The notes beneath the pieces are model-generated. The model searched no databases. It was not told the DNA's origin and saw nothing but the letters and a program-made list of their open reading frames with translations. From assembly GCA_041390025.1 (NCBI GenBank), contig JAWKQR010000015.1, positions 1-64,000 on the forward strand: a stretch of 64,000 nucleotides of DNA, in the 5' to 3' direction. Positions 35,238-44,675 of the stretch are shown here, piece by piece (within the stretch, counting starts at the first letter, position 1; every line of letters begins with the position of its first letter). Source of the stretch: JBFFMO01 sp041390025 (lineage in GTDB: Bacteria > Myxococcota_A > Bradymonadia > Bradymonadales > Bradymonadaceae). A program made the translations under genes and the position numbers.

Positions 35238-38207
35238 TCATTCTGCGGGTGCGAAGCCGCGACGCATCGTGTTTTCGCTGATGGCGCGGGGTTCGAGGAA
35301 CTGAAGCAGGTAGTCGGGACCACCGGCCTTCGCGCCTACGCCGCTCATTTTGAAACCACCGAAGGGCTGCCTGAACACGAGGGCGCCGGTGCACTTGCGG
35401 TTGATGTAGAGGTTGCCGACGCGGAATTCCCGACGCACCTTGTCTAGGTTCAGCGGGCTTCGGCTGTAGATGCCGCCGGTAAGCGCGTAACGTGTGCTGT
35501 TGGCGATATCGAGCGCTTCGTCGAAATCCTTGGCCTTCATCAGCGCGAGGACGGGACCGAAAATCTCTTCCTGCGCGAGGCGCGCGGTCGGCGCGATGTT
35601 CTCGAAGATGGTGGGGCCGACGAACGTGCCGCCTGCCGGGACATCCCGCGAGACCAGCAAGGTGCCTTCTGTCTTTCCGAGCTCGATGTAGCTTTGACAC
35701 TTCTTCTGGGCTTCTTCGTCGATGACCGGTCCGATGCCAAACGCTGGGTCTGTGGCCAGGCCGATCTCGAGGCTTTTGACGGCGCCAACAAGGCGTTCTT
35801 TGAACTCGTCGTAGGCCGAGGCCAAGACGATGACGCGGCTGCATGCCGAGCACTTCTGCCCTTGGAAGCCAAAGGCCGAGGCGACGACGCCGTGCACCGC
35901 TTCGTCGAGGTCGGCATCGCCGTCGACGATGATGGCGTTCTTGCCGCCCATCTCGCAGATGACCTTCTTGACACCCATCTGACCGGCGTGTGTGTTGCCA
36001 GCTGATTTCAGGATGCCGAGGCCGACCTGCATGCTGCCGGTGAACGCGATGAGGTCGACGTGGTCGTGTTCGACCAAGAACGCGCCGACTTCCTCACCGT
36101 AGCCCGGCAGGAAGTTCACGACGCCATCGGGGAAGCCGGCTTCCCTGCACATCGCCATCAAGTGAGCGGCGATGACCGAGGATTGCTCGGCGGGCTTCAT
36201 GATGACGGTGTTTCCGGTCACGAGCGCCGCCACGGTCATCCCTGTGAGGATGGCGATGGGGAAGTTCCACGGCGCGATCACGGCAGCGACACCACGGGGT
36301 TGGTAGAACATCGTGTTCATTTCACCCGCCACGTTGCCCAGCCGCTGCGGGGCGTCGAGCCGCATCATTTCCAGCGCATAGTAGCGGCAGAAGTCGATGG
36401 CCTCACACACGTCGGCGTCGGCCTCGCGCCAGTTTTTGCCGACCTCGTGAACGATGACCGCGCTGAGGTCGTTTCGCTTCTTCATCATGATTTCGGCGAG
36501 CTTCATCAGGAGCGATGCCCGCTCCTCGGCTGGCCGGCGTGACCACGAAGAAAACGCGGCGCGCGCGGCCTCGACCGCCTTCTGTGCATGTTCCGTGTTC
36601 GCGGCGTAAACGCTGCCCACGACTTGTTCGGTGCGGCTTGGGTTGTGCGACGTGATCTTGCGGTCGGACGTGATTTCTTTGCCGTTGATGACGATGGGCC
36701 AGGTCTTGTCGAACAGCTTCGGGGCCTCCGCCATCGCCCGGGCGAAGCTCTCGCGGTTGTTGGCGAGCGCGAAGTTGAGCAGGGGGGCGTTGCGGAAGCC
36801 CATGGGCGTCAGCGGTTTGATGTGCTCGATCCCTGTGCTCTCGGACTGTCCTGCGGGGGCTGCGGGGGCCGCCAAGAGTTGGTCGATCGAGTATCCGTCG
36901 GCGTACGAATGGCGAAGCCATGATTCGTTGCTGGTGTTCTCGAGCAATCGTCGGACCAGATAAGCCATGCCGGGAATCATCTCGCCGATGGGCGCGTATT
37001 CGCGGACGCGGTAACCCATTTGGGCGAGCGCGAGTTTCATGGGTTCGGCCATGCCGTACAGCATCTGGAACTCCAACGCCGTGGCATCGATGTTCAACGA
37101 TTTGGCGTACACGATCGCGTGCGCGATGCTGCGCACGTTGTGCGAGCCAACGGCCAATCGAATGTGGGGGTGATTGTCGAGCAAGACTTCCGTGCAGCGC
37201 TCGAAACAGGCGTCGGTTTCCCACTTCTTGGACCACACCGGATTTCGCCACGCCTCTTGTTCGCTGTGGATGGTCTCGAAATCCCAGTACGCACCTTTGA
37301 TGAGGCGCACGGTCACTGGGGTTCCGCGTGTTTTTGCCCACGCGGAAAGCTTTGTCACATCGTCGACGGCGTCGCGCAGGTAGGCCTGGATCGCGATGCC
37401 CGCACCATCAAACTTCTGGAACTCAGGTTCGTCGAGCAGGCTCTTGAAGAGTGCGATCGTCAGGTCTTTGAACGCGTACTGCTCCATGTCCAGATTGACG
37501 AAGGCGCCGTTTTGCATGGCTTTGCGGAACAGCGGGCGCAGGCGGTCCTTCATCTGGCTGATGCTGCCGTCGAAGTCGATGGGGTCGATCTGGCTGTAGA
37601 GCGACGAGACTTTGACCGACACGTTGACGCGCGGAACCCGTCCCCACGACGCCTTTTCGAGCTGGGGATTTTCCTTCCAACCGGCGGTTTCGCGGATCAG
37701 TGTGTCCAGAATCTCGTCGTAGCGCAGTGCGTAGGCCCGGGCTTCGTCTTCGCTGACTGTGGCTTCGCCGAGCAGGTCGAGCGTGAAGGCGAGGTTGGAT
37801 TTCCAGATTTTGCGGAGGCTATCGATGGCGTCGGCGGCGGTGGTGCCGGCGATGAACTTCGATGCCATCCCCGTCATCTGCTTTTCGATCTGCGAGGCCG
37901 CGATTTTGGCGACCATCGAGTCGGGCTTGACCTTGTTGAGGCCCCATTGGAACGCCGCGGGAAAATCCGTATCGGGCCGGCAGAAGTATTCCTGAAGATG
38001 TTGGGCGACCTCGACGTGGCTGCGCAGCGTCGGGAACACGTCGACGAAACGAAACATCTCGACCTTGAACGCCTCGTCTTTCATCGAGATGTCCATGACC
38101 TTTCCGCTCCACCAGTCTTTGTTAAAGACCGATGGGGTTTGGCCCTTCATGCGATCGAAGATTTCCTTGCCGACGACTTTGACATCCGCATCCGACACAC
38201 GCGCCAT
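35238..38207 (-). CDS. putA: Bifunctional proline dehydrogenase / 1-pyrroline-5-carboxylate dehydrogenase
   Basis: PutA-type enzyme of 989 aa that oxidises proline to glutamate. The N-terminal proline dehydrogenase barrel (about residues 120-440; VNVSVKVSSLYSQIDP, VTVRLIKGAYWDFET, AVGSHNVRSIAHA) uses FAD. The C-terminal aldehyde dehydrogenase (about 510-985) shows WNFPIAILTG, AFTGSMQVG, CEMGGKNAI and GQKCSACSR with the catalytic cysteine. There is no N-terminal ribbon-helix-helix DNA-binding domain, so it is not a PutA repressor. AGGAG precedes the ATG. It shares a bidirectional terminator with the DUF1501 gene. Confidence 0.95.
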   Translation of the reverse strand: MARVSDADVKVVGKEIFDRMKGQTPSVFNKDWWSGKVMDISMKDEAFKVEMFRFVDVFPTLRSHVEVAQHLQEYFCRPDTDFPAAFQWGLNKVKPDSMVAKIAASQIEKQMTGMASKFIAGTTAADAIDSLRKIWKSNLAFTLDLLGEATVSEDEARAYALRYDEILDTLIRETAGWKENPQLEKASWGRVPRVNVSVKVSSLYSQIDPIDFDGSISQMKDRLRPLFRKAMQNGAFVNLDMEQYAFKDLTIALFKSLLDEPEFQKFDGAGIAIQAYLRDAVDDVTKLSAWAKTRGTPVTVRLIKGAYWDFETIHSEQEAWRNPVWSKKWETDACFERCTEVLLDNHPHIRLAVGSHNVRSIAHAIVYAKSLNIDATALEFQMLYGMAEPMKLALAQMGYRVREYAPIGEMIPGMAYLVRRLLENTSNESWLRHSYADGYSIDQLLAAPAAPAGQSESTGIEHIKPLTPMGFRNAPLLNFALANNRESFARAMAEAPKLFDKTWPIVINGKEITSDRKITSHNPSRTEQVVGSVYAANTEHAQKAVEAARAAFSSWSRRPAEERASLLMKLAEIMMKKRNDLSAVIVHEVGKNWREADADVCEAIDFCRYYALEMMRLDAPQRLGNVAGEMNTMFYQPRGVAAVIAPWNFPIAILTGMTVAALVTGNTVIMKPAEQSSVIAAHLMAMCREAGFPDGVVNFLPGYGEEVGAFLVEHDHVDLIAFTGSMQVGLGILKSAGNTHAGQMGVKKVICEMGGKNAIIVDGDADLDEAVHGVVASAFGFQGQKCSACSRVIVLASAYDEFKERLVGAVKSLEIGLATDPAFGIGPVIDEEAQKKCQSYIELGKTEGTLLVSRDVPAGGTFVGPTIFENIAPTARLAQEEIFGPVLALMKAKDFDEALDIANSTRYALTGGIYSRSPLNLDKVRREFRVGNLYINRKCTGALVFRQPFGGFKMSGVGAKAGGPDYLLQFLEPRAISENTMRRGFAPAE

Positions 38208-38294
38208 TTTCCACTCCTGCGATGGTCACAATCCCACGATTGCTCGCTGTGTGGGCGGTTCTATCAGGTGGAAAATGGGGAGTAAAGTACGCCG

Positions 38295-39722
38295 CTAGGG
38301 GGTGGTGAGGCCCTTGAACGCTTCGCTCTGGGAGTTCGTCAGAAAACGAATGAAATTCGCCATGGAATCGGGATCTTCGGGGGACACTTGGTTGAGGTGT
38401 GTCCGCAGATTGTCGATGCCTGTGTTGGTTGGGACGATGAGTTTTTGCGCGTTCGGAATGGTTTTGGCAGAGCTGCCCACGTAATCGAAGATCGCCTTGG
38501 TCAGTTCGGCATCGCGCTGCGGTTGCCGCGCTGCCGCGATCGCACGTTTGATGGCAAGGTTTGCGGCGAGGTTGGAGTCGTTGACGATCGTGTGCTTGGC
38601 GGCGCGGCACAGGGTCTCGGGCACGTCCGCTTCGGGTGTCAGGGGGGTTACGGCTTGGCACGCCGTTTCCCACATTCGCATCGAGCCCGGAGTCACGGCA
38701 GGCGGGTCACAGGCGGCTGTTTGCGACGCGTCACGAAGTGCAGCGGTGAGCTCGTCGCGCATGAAATCTTGTGTGCTCAACGTGGTGCATCCGGCGCGGA
38801 TACTCCAGCTTTGCATGGGCGCGGAATTCATCGCGAGCGCCGCTTCTACGGAGTTGGTCGGTTCGCGCCGCGTCGCCCGCAGGTACGCGGGCAGGCGGTC
38901 GACAAACGATGAGGTCGAAAAGGCCTCGGGTGTTGGAAGCAGGCTGACCAGCGACGGCGCCTCGCCCTTGGCGGCGATCAGGGATTGGGCGCAGCATTCT
39001 CGGGCTGCGGACGCGTCTGCCTCTGTGGCGCACGTCATTAGGCGAGGCATCGCCGACGGCACTCCGATTCGGTCGGCATGATAAAGCCGTTTTGCCAGCG
39101 AACACATGCGTTCGGGCGGCGCCTGCTGTGTTCCCGCCAGCAGTTCTTCTTCCCATCGCGAAGCGTGGAACTCCATCATGATGTCGGGTGCGCCCGAATT
39201 GATGGCCTGCATCGCGCAGTCGGCGAGTGCGTCGTCGTATTGAATTGCGCGGGACAAGGCCAACGAGGAGCTGTCAGCGGAGTGCTCGGCGATCGTCTCG
39301 CACGCGCTGATCCGTACGGTCTGATCGGGGTCGAAAAGTCCTTTTTCGGCGACCTCGGCGTATCCGTGTTCCGATGCATAGATGACCAAAGATTTGCGGA
39401 CCGCCCCAAGTTGAAAGCTGCCGATGAGTAGCGTGAACAAGACGCCGAACAACAGCACGGGGGATGTTGCGATCCACACGCGACGTCCAATCGTTGGGGC
39501 ATCGGCGGCAACGATTGCGTCGCGCGATTTTGTGGGGTCAAAGCCAACCGAGCCGACCGATGCGTAGAAGACGATCGGCAACACCATCAGTCCTAGGAAC
39601 ACCGCCAAGGCGAGGAAGCTGGTTGACCAAAAGTAGATCGCACCGCCTAGAGCGACGAGGGCTCCAAGTCCTTGGGTCAGTCCGACGACGAACCAGTATC
39701 TGACGGGGGCGCGTTTGGCCAT
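38295..39722 (-). CDS. Multi-helix membrane protein with HEAT-like C-terminal region
   Basis: Protein of 475 aa that I do not recognise. Three hydrophobic helices near the N-terminus (about 10-30, 33-55 and 85-107) precede a helical domain (about 115-475) rich in Ala and with about 14 cysteines. The FDPDQTVRISACETIAEHS segment resembles a HEAT repeat, but no catalytic motif is visible. ATG start. The gap to the upstream lipoprotein gene is 31 nt and both are on the minus strand, so they may form an operon. Confidence 0.7.
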   Translation of the reverse strand: MAKRAPVRYWFVVGLTQGLGALVALGGAIYFWSTSFLALAVFLGLMVLPIVFYASVGSVGFDPTKSRDAIVAADAPTIGRRVWIATSPVLLFGVLFTLLIGSFQLGAVRKSLVIYASEHGYAEVAEKGLFDPDQTVRISACETIAEHSADSSSLALSRAIQYDDALADCAMQAINSGAPDIMMEFHASRWEEELLAGTQQAPPERMCSLAKRLYHADRIGVPSAMPRLMTCATEADASAARECCAQSLIAAKGEAPSLVSLLPTPEAFSTSSFVDRLPAYLRATRREPTNSVEAALAMNSAPMQSWSIRAGCTTLSTQDFMRDELTAALRDASQTAACDPPAVTPGSMRMWETACQAVTPLTPEADVPETLCRAAKHTIVNDSNLAANLAIKRAIAAARQPQRDAELTKAIFDYVGSSAKTIPNAQKLIVPTNTGIDNLRTHLNQVSPEDPDSMANFIRFLTNSQSEAFKGLTTP

Positions 39723-39753
39723 GAGACCATGGTACGGCGTGGGGTGGAAGTTC

Positions 39754-41067
39754 TCAAGGAGCGGTGGGCGTTACGTTGAGTTTTCCTTTGAGCACGAATG
39801 CATTGGCATTGGCAGAAAATGCGGTCGCCGCCAGCGTCGAGGTTGAACCTGGCACCGTGATCACCTGGTCGGACAGTGACTTTTGCAGCACACGCTTGCC
39901 CTCGCCGACAAAACCCGAGGAAGCCCAATTGGCGACCGCGAGCACAACACCGGGGAGCGAAGAGTCCTTGAGCTCGACCTTGGCAATGTCGACCACAAAC
40001 TTGTTGTCGACGATGGCCATTTTTGCGTCGGCTGGCGTCGACCCAATAACACTGGCCGTCCGAGGGCATGTTCGAGGAGCCGAAAGCCAAAGTTCTGACG
40101 CGTTGTCGCCAGTGGAGGCGAACGAGCCGATGGTGACATGGTAGTCACCGGTCGGGTTCTGTTTGCCGTCCGAGTCGTAACGGCGCGGAACCTTCGTAGC
40201 CTTCAACCCAGCCTGCACGGCCGGCACGAGAATCGCGGGGCTGATCGCGATGGCCGCGTTTTGGTCGGCTGTGAGGTCCAAGATGGGTTGCAACGTGCCC
40301 TCGGCCGCAAGATTGCTGCCGAAACCGAGGTAGACGAGGCCGTTCTTCGCGTCTGTCTTGAGCTGAGTCGGAAAGACTTCGAGACCCTCGATGCCAAGGC
40401 TCGCGCCACTGAACTGCAACAGCGTGACCGAACCGAGCTTTGAGGTCACCGCGGTCAGGAGCTTTTGAGAGAGGGGAGCCTTGAGCACGTTGGCCCATGT
40501 GGGTGCAAGCTGTGCGATCTCGGCGTCCATCGAGGATTTGCCGATCTCGGCCATCTTCTCGAGGTTGAGTCGAACCTCGCTCTTGCCCGCGTCGTTGCGC
40601 GCGAACTCGATGGGCGCGACAAGGGAAAACGTGCCTTTCAGGGGTACCCGTTGAATGGGCAAAATCGGGACTTTGACGGCCAGATCCCCGCTGAGTTTCC
40701 CGGCGACACGCAGGCAGTGGTCGCAGGCTGCATCCGCGTACACCGCAAGGTCGGCCGGCGCGCCGTCGGTCTTGACCGAGATCGACTGGCCGCTGGCGAG
40801 CGACACGGTGTCTGCGAGGTCGAGGGCTCGTCCGAGCCCGTCGTTGAGCGCGAGCTCCACCATTCGGTTGAGAACGGACGACTTTAGGGTCACACCAAAG
40901 TGGGTTGGAGGCGTTGCTTCGGCGCGTTGAACAAACGTGGCTTCCGTCGACAGACGCTGTTCGTAGTCACTCTTGACCTGAGGGCACTGACTCGAGCAGC
41001 CGAGGTTCATCGAGACGAGCAAAATTGCGGCGATGGCGGTGGGTGTTCGGAGGCGTGAATGCGGCAT
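39754..41067 (-). CDS. Large outer-membrane-type lipoprotein of unknown function
   Basis: Predicted lipoprotein of 437 aa: N-terminal signal with lipobox ending NLGC near residue 25. The ATG at 41067 is chosen because it starts the signal peptide; an upstream extension to 41244 has no such logic. The body has alternating beta-strand-like stretches (TFSLVAPIEFARNDAGKSEV, LEVFPTQLKTDAKNGLVYLG) and two cysteine pairs (ACDHC). It could be a lipid-binding beta protein; the family is not recognised. Confidence 0.75.
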   Translation of the reverse strand: MPHSRLRTPTAIAAILLVSMNLGCSSQCPQVKSDYEQRLSTEATFVQRAEATPPTHFGVTLKSSVLNRMVELALNDGLGRALDLADTVSLASGQSISVKTDGAPADLAVYADAACDHCLRVAGKLSGDLAVKVPILPIQRVPLKGTFSLVAPIEFARNDAGKSEVRLNLEKMAEIGKSSMDAEIAQLAPTWANVLKAPLSQKLLTAVTSKLGSVTLLQFSGASLGIEGLEVFPTQLKTDAKNGLVYLGFGSNLAAEGTLQPILDLTADQNAAIAISPAILVPAVQAGLKATKVPRRYDSDGKQNPTGDYHVTIGSFASTGDNASELWLSAPRTCPRTASVIGSTPADAKMAIVDNKFVVDIAKVELKDSSLPGVVLAVANWASSGFVGEGKRVLQKSLSDQVITVPGSTSTLAATAFSANANAFVLKGKLNVTPTAP

Positions 41068-41097
41068 GACGTTGTGATTCCGGTTCAAGAGTGGCTT

Positions 41098-41127
41098 TGT
41101 GGCGCAAACGCAGCCACGGTGTATACT
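41098..41127 (+). promoter_or_regulatory. Putative promoter of the IPT-domain surface protein
   Basis: TATACT (41122-41127, 5 of 6 consensus) with TTGTGG (41098-41103) 18 bp upstream, 39 bp before the ATG. The -35 is weak. Confidence 0.35.
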
Positions 41128-41166
41128 TGTAACGACATCCAACTTATCCGAAAACCGAGGATTTGA

Positions 41167-42540
41167 ATGCGACGCATGTTGCCGTTGTTCGTTCTTGCCG
41201 CTGTGTCCGTATCCACGGACGCGTTTGCTGACCGTGTCATTCAAAACGACAGCCTCGGCGAGACCATTAATGCCACGGTCGCGTCGGCTGAGATCATCTC
41301 TGGCGAAGCGTACGAGGCGGTCTTTGATATTCCGGCCGAGTATCTGCCCGAGAATTCCGGTCGTCCGCTCAACTTTCTGGGTGTGCGTGTGTTGATGGTC
41401 AATGGAACCGATCCCGGACGGTACTGCGGTCGGTTTTCGGTGGAGCTGTACGACGAAGGCAACAACGTTGGCATGCCCGAGCCAACCTGCACGTTCGTCG
41501 ACCTGAACACGTTTCAGATATTCAACCCAAGCTACAAGGAGCCCGGCACCAAGTTCTTTGATTTGGCGACGATCCCTGTCGCCAATGGGCCGCTTGGCTT
41601 TGTGGTGGATGGGCAGCCCAATACGGGGAATGTGGCGTTTACCGACCTGTTGTTGTCGGCGGTCAACGCCAACCGTGGCGTCAATGTGGGGCCGGTTGCG
41701 ATCAACACCTCACGTGTGCGCGTCGTGATTCGCGCCCTCGACGAGCAGTGCGGTGCGGTTGGCCAAGGAGCGCACTACCCGATAATGGTCACGGACCAGG
41801 ACGGCACATCCGCACGCGGCAGGAACTTCTTGTACGGCCACGAGCCGACCATCTGCCCGACCTTCCGAAGTTACTATTGGGAGGATTTCGGTCCCGCGTT
41901 CACCGCGACGCCTGGCGATTTCCTGATTCGATTGATCGTCGATTACGACAACGGCGGCCCGCTCCCGGATGCGGGCATGCCCGACGCGGGTGACGATGCA
42001 GGGGCTGACGTCGGGGTCGACATGAGCGTCGATGCCGGCGACGACATGGGTGGCAACAACAACGGGACCAACAATGGCACCAACAACGCGACGAACAATG
42101 CGACCAACAATGCGACAAACAACGCGTCGAACAACGGCACCAACTCAAACAACAACGTTGGGGCGTTGACCGTAACGAACATCTCGCCGGCGAGTGGATT
42201 GAACGACCAAAACACCGACGTCGTGATTCTGGGAACGGGCTTTGAGCCTGGCGTCGAAGTATCCATCGGCGCGAAAGTTATCGGCGTCACCGACACAGAG
42301 CCTCAACGCATTCGCGCGACTGTCCCGTCTGGTCTTGAGGTGGGCACGTACGATGTCATCGTCACGGTCCCAAGTGGCTCAAGCGCGATTCTGTCGAACG
42401 CGTTTGAGGTCAAGGGGCTTGGTTCGCAAAGCGGTGCAGCCGATGAAGGGTGCGGTTGTGGAAGCGTGGATGGTGGGGCGGCGACAGGGTTGTTGTTGGC
42501 GCTGGGCCTAGTGGGTCTTCGCCGCCGCCGCCGAGCCTAG
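41167..42540 (+). CDS. IPT/TIG-domain surface protein with Asn-rich linker and MYXO-CTERM-like tag
   Basis: Exported protein of 457 aa. Signal peptide (to about residue 21, DAFA), an uncharacterised domain (about 25-255), an Asp-rich stretch, an Asn-rich repeat of GTNN/ATNN units (about 297-330), an IPT/TIG immunoglobulin-like domain (about 333-418; ISPASGLNDQNTDVVILGTG), and a C-terminal tag with GCGCGS, a hydrophobic helix and RRRRRA. The tag matches the MYXO-CTERM type that is processed by a CPBP-family sortase and leaves the protein on the cell surface. GAGG lies 6 nt before the ATG. Confidence 0.85.
   Translation: MRRMLPLFVLAAVSVSTDAFADRVIQNDSLGETINATVASAEIISGEAYEAVFDIPAEYLPENSGRPLNFLGVRVLMVNGTDPGRYCGRFSVELYDEGNNVGMPEPTCTFVDLNTFQIFNPSYKEPGTKFFDLATIPVANGPLGFVVDGQPNTGNVAFTDLLLSAVNANRGVNVGPVAINTSRVRVVIRALDEQCGAVGQGAHYPIMVTDQDGTSARGRNFLYGHEPTICPTFRSYYWEDFGPAFTATPGDFLIRLIVDYDNGGPLPDAGMPDAGDDAGADVGVDMSVDAGDDMGGNNNGTNNGTNNATNNATNNATNNASNNGTNSNNNVGALTVTNISPASGLNDQNTDVVILGTGFEPGVEVSIGAKVIGVTDTEPQRIRATVPSGLEVGTYDVIVTVPSGSSAILSNAFEVKGLGSQSGAADEGCGCGSVDGGAATGLLLALGLVGLRRRRRA
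42055..42156 (+). repeat. Asn-rich 12-nt periodic repeat
   Basis: About eight 12-nt units encoding (Gly/Ala/Ser)-Thr-Asn-Asn-like tetrapeptides inside the IPT surface protein. The DNA is imperfectly repeated (ACCAACAAYGSN type), so length variation by slippage is expected. It forms a flexible spacer between the N-terminal domain and the IPT domain. Confidence 0.8.
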
Positions 42541-42544
42541 CCGC

Positions 42545-43045
42545 TCAGGCGTCCTGCGTGGCCTTGGCGGTCGCATCTTCAAACATGACTTCTTCGTCGA
42601 ACGGGTCGTACGAACGTGTTCGTTTGCCGCCCTTGAGGAATCCACGGAACACATAAATGGTCTCTTGATTCGGCCCCAGGCCGATCTCGGCGGCGCCGTG
42701 ATCCACCATGCCATCAAGGATCTTTTTGCCTTCCGCGACGGTGAGCGGGGTCGCGAGGGCGAGCTCTTCGACGGTGACCTCACCATTGAGGTCGCGTGCC
42801 ACGCCGAGGACCGTCTGTTCGATGGTGCGAGGGTCCAAAGCTTTGTCTTTGGGCTTCGAGAATCCCTTCTTGGTCATCAAACCGCCCACGACCCCAAAAA
42901 TTGCAAAAAACAGAGCCAGTCCGAACATGGCCCCGCCGTCGGCTCTGCTCGCGTCAAACATCATTCCGATGGTCGTCGCCACGAAGAGCAAAGAAATGGC
43001 GAGCGTGCCTAAACCCGCAAAACCGAGACAGCCCCGATATTTCAA
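42545..43045 (-). CDS. Small two-helix membrane protein
   Basis: Protein of 166 aa. Two hydrophobic helices (about residues 8-28 and 38-58) are followed by a cytoplasmic domain (about 70-135) that looks like a winged helix (VLGVARDLNGEVTVEELALA, AEGKKILDGMVDHGAAEIG). The tail is acidic. It lies 13 nt downstream of the Spo0M-like gene on the minus strand, suggesting cotranscription. Function not known. Confidence 0.7.
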   Translation of the reverse strand: MKYRGCLGFAGLGTLAISLLFVATTIGMMFDASRADGGAMFGLALFFAIFGVVGGLMTKKGFSKPKDKALDPRTIEQTVLGVARDLNGEVTVEELALATPLTVAEGKKILDGMVDHGAAEIGLGPNQETIYVFRGFLKGGKRTRSYDPFDEEVMFEDATAKATQDA

Positions 43046-43058
43046 GATGCGCCCCTGC

Positions 43059-43481
43059 TCAAGCGATCACCGTAAAGGATTGCTCGCCGCGGGGATCGAG
43101 CGTGCGGTCAATGAAGGCGCGCGCTTGCAGTGACCAGTGGCCTCCGTCTTCGGAGAGCACAGCGTCCGCGGGGATGACGATGACGATGGGAATCACGAAC
43201 TCGTGATCGGCCGGCAGCTTTGTGTCTTGGGCGACCTCGGCGGACTGCACGTAGTCCTTCCACTTTCCCTCGCGCTGCACCTGACCGTCCAAGTTGATGA
43301 GGATGTAGTCGATGTTACGACTCTTTTCCGGGCTGCGCAGACGAGCCGTTGCGCGAAGTTCTTCGCCGGCTTTAACGTTGGACGTTTCCAGCTCAAGCGT
43401 GAGCAGGACGTCGCCGCCCGTGATGGCGTTGAGCTTCCCAGTGAGAAACTGCATCGTATCGCTGAGCTTAAACTTACTCAT
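43059..43481 (-). CDS. Spo0M/arrestin-like small protein
   Basis: Protein of 140 aa without signal peptide, predicted all-beta. The pattern GGDVLLTLELETSNVKAGEE followed by RATARLRSPEKSRNI recalls Spo0M-type arrestin-fold proteins; this is a tentative reading. ATG at 43481 (MSKFKLSD) is preferred to an upstream in-frame extension. Its neighbours are a DUF938 methyltransferase and a small membrane protein, which give no clear functional hint. Confidence 0.65.
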   Translation of the reverse strand: MSKFKLSDTMQFLTGKLNAITGGDVLLTLELETSNVKAGEELRATARLRSPEKSRNIDYILINLDGQVQREGKWKDYVQSAEVAQDTKLPADHEFVIPIVIVIPADAVLSEDGGHWSLQARAFIDRTLDPRGEQSFTVIA

Positions 43482-43541
43482 CGCGTGTCCAGAAATGGTT
43501 GCTCCGATTATGAAGCGCACCCGACCCGGACGCAAGGCGCG

Positions 43542-44132
43542 TTATTCGACCGGCGAAAACACCAACAGCCGGTTGTTGGCCGGCATGGGGATGTCATGGC
43601 GCAGCGCGATGCCAACAGAGTTTGCGGTGTCGACGACATCCTCCAACACACGGATACCACCCCCGGGAACGTTGGACCTCAGCCACAGATCGAAGTCTTC
43701 GTTGCTCGGTTCAAGCGGGCGCTCGAGGTAGCGGTACGGGCCGTAGAGCACAAGCGGCGCGTCAGACGGCAAAAGGTTCGCGGCGTGTCTGAACAGATGT
43801 TGGACAGCGGCGGCGGGCGCAATGTGGAGCACGTTCGCGCAGTAGATCGCGTCGGCATGTTCAACGGGCGCGACCGCGTCAAACAGGTCAAACAGGACGG
43901 GTTCAAGAAAGTTGGCTCGGGCCGATTCCTCGCGCCATGCCTGAACACTTTCGACGTTGTCGTGGTTGGTCGGTTGCCACGTCAGGTCTGGGAAGAGCGC
44001 CGAAAACGCCGCCGCGTGTTGGCCTGTGCCGCTGCCGATCTCGAGGACGAGACCGGCTTCGGGAAGCACCCACTTGAGCTGCTCCGCGATCGCGGGAGTG
44101 TTTCGAATCGCTGCTTCGGAGACACGTTTCAT
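43542..44132 (-). CDS. DUF938-type SAM-dependent methyltransferase
   Basis: Methyltransferase of 196 aa, Rossmann fold. SAM-binding motif I is VLEIGSGTGQHAAAFS, and the family-specific LTWQPTNHD and HIAPAAAVQHLF are present. The DUF938 substrate is not known. Its ATG overlaps the stop of the upstream gene (ATGA, 4 nt), so the two are translated together. Confidence 0.85.
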   Translation of the reverse strand: MKRVSEAAIRNTPAIAEQLKWVLPEAGLVLEIGSGTGQHAAAFSALFPDLTWQPTNHDNVESVQAWREESARANFLEPVLFDLFDAVAPVEHADAIYCANVLHIAPAAAVQHLFRHAANLLPSDAPLVLYGPYRYLERPLEPSNEDFDLWLRSNVPGGGIRVLEDVVDTANSVGIALRHDIPMPANNRLLVFSPVE

Positions 44133-44590
44133 ACGGTTTGGAGCTGCCGTGTGCGGGCTTGGCGTCGCTCAAAGTCCTCGCGCCACTGGGCTTCGAGCAG
44201 GTCGGCCCAGGCTCGAATGTAGGTCACCGCGTCTTCGCGATTTCGGTAGTCGAGCTCGCCGGCCCCCAGCCGTTTGAGTACTTTGGGGTCGCTGAGGCGT
44301 TCGAGGTTGGCGATGTCGTTGGTGTTGAGGCCCACGCGGACCATGATTTCGATGACGCGATCGAGCGGGTAGCCGCTGTCAGGGCAGAACTCGCGGGCTT
44401 GCTCAGTCCAGTCGCCGGCATTCTCCATTGCCATGCGGTGGATTTGCGCCTTCGACAATCGTGTCAGGGTTTGGGCGAGGTGGCCGCAGTTGCAGCTGCC
44501 CATGTGGTTCCAGTGGAATTTCGCGCCGTTGTCCATGCGGTCCGCGGTCGCGCGAAGTGCAGCAATAAGTTCGAGGGATGGTTTGGCCAT
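44129..44590 (-). CDS. Conserved hypothetical protein with Cys/His motif
   Basis: Soluble 153-aa protein, not assigned to a family. Residues 24-45 contain KFHWNHMGSCNCGHLAQT, a Cys/His cluster that could bind a metal. The rest is helical and highly charged (YIRAWADLLEAQWREDFERR). It overlaps the DUF938 methyltransferase by 4 nt; the pair may act together. Confidence 0.7.
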   Translation of the reverse strand: MAKPSLELIAALRATADRMDNGAKFHWNHMGSCNCGHLAQTLTRLSKAQIHRMAMENAGDWTEQAREFCPDSGYPLDRVIEIMVRVGLNTNDIANLERLSDPKVLKRLGAGELDYRNREDAVTYIRAWADLLEAQWREDFERRQARTRQLQTV

Positions 44591-44675
44591 GGCCGGTCTC
44601 CGGGGTTACTAAACTTCCTGCCTCCCTTGGGATGCAAGTATAGCGACTCCCGGTGCGCGAGTCTCGTGTTGGCCG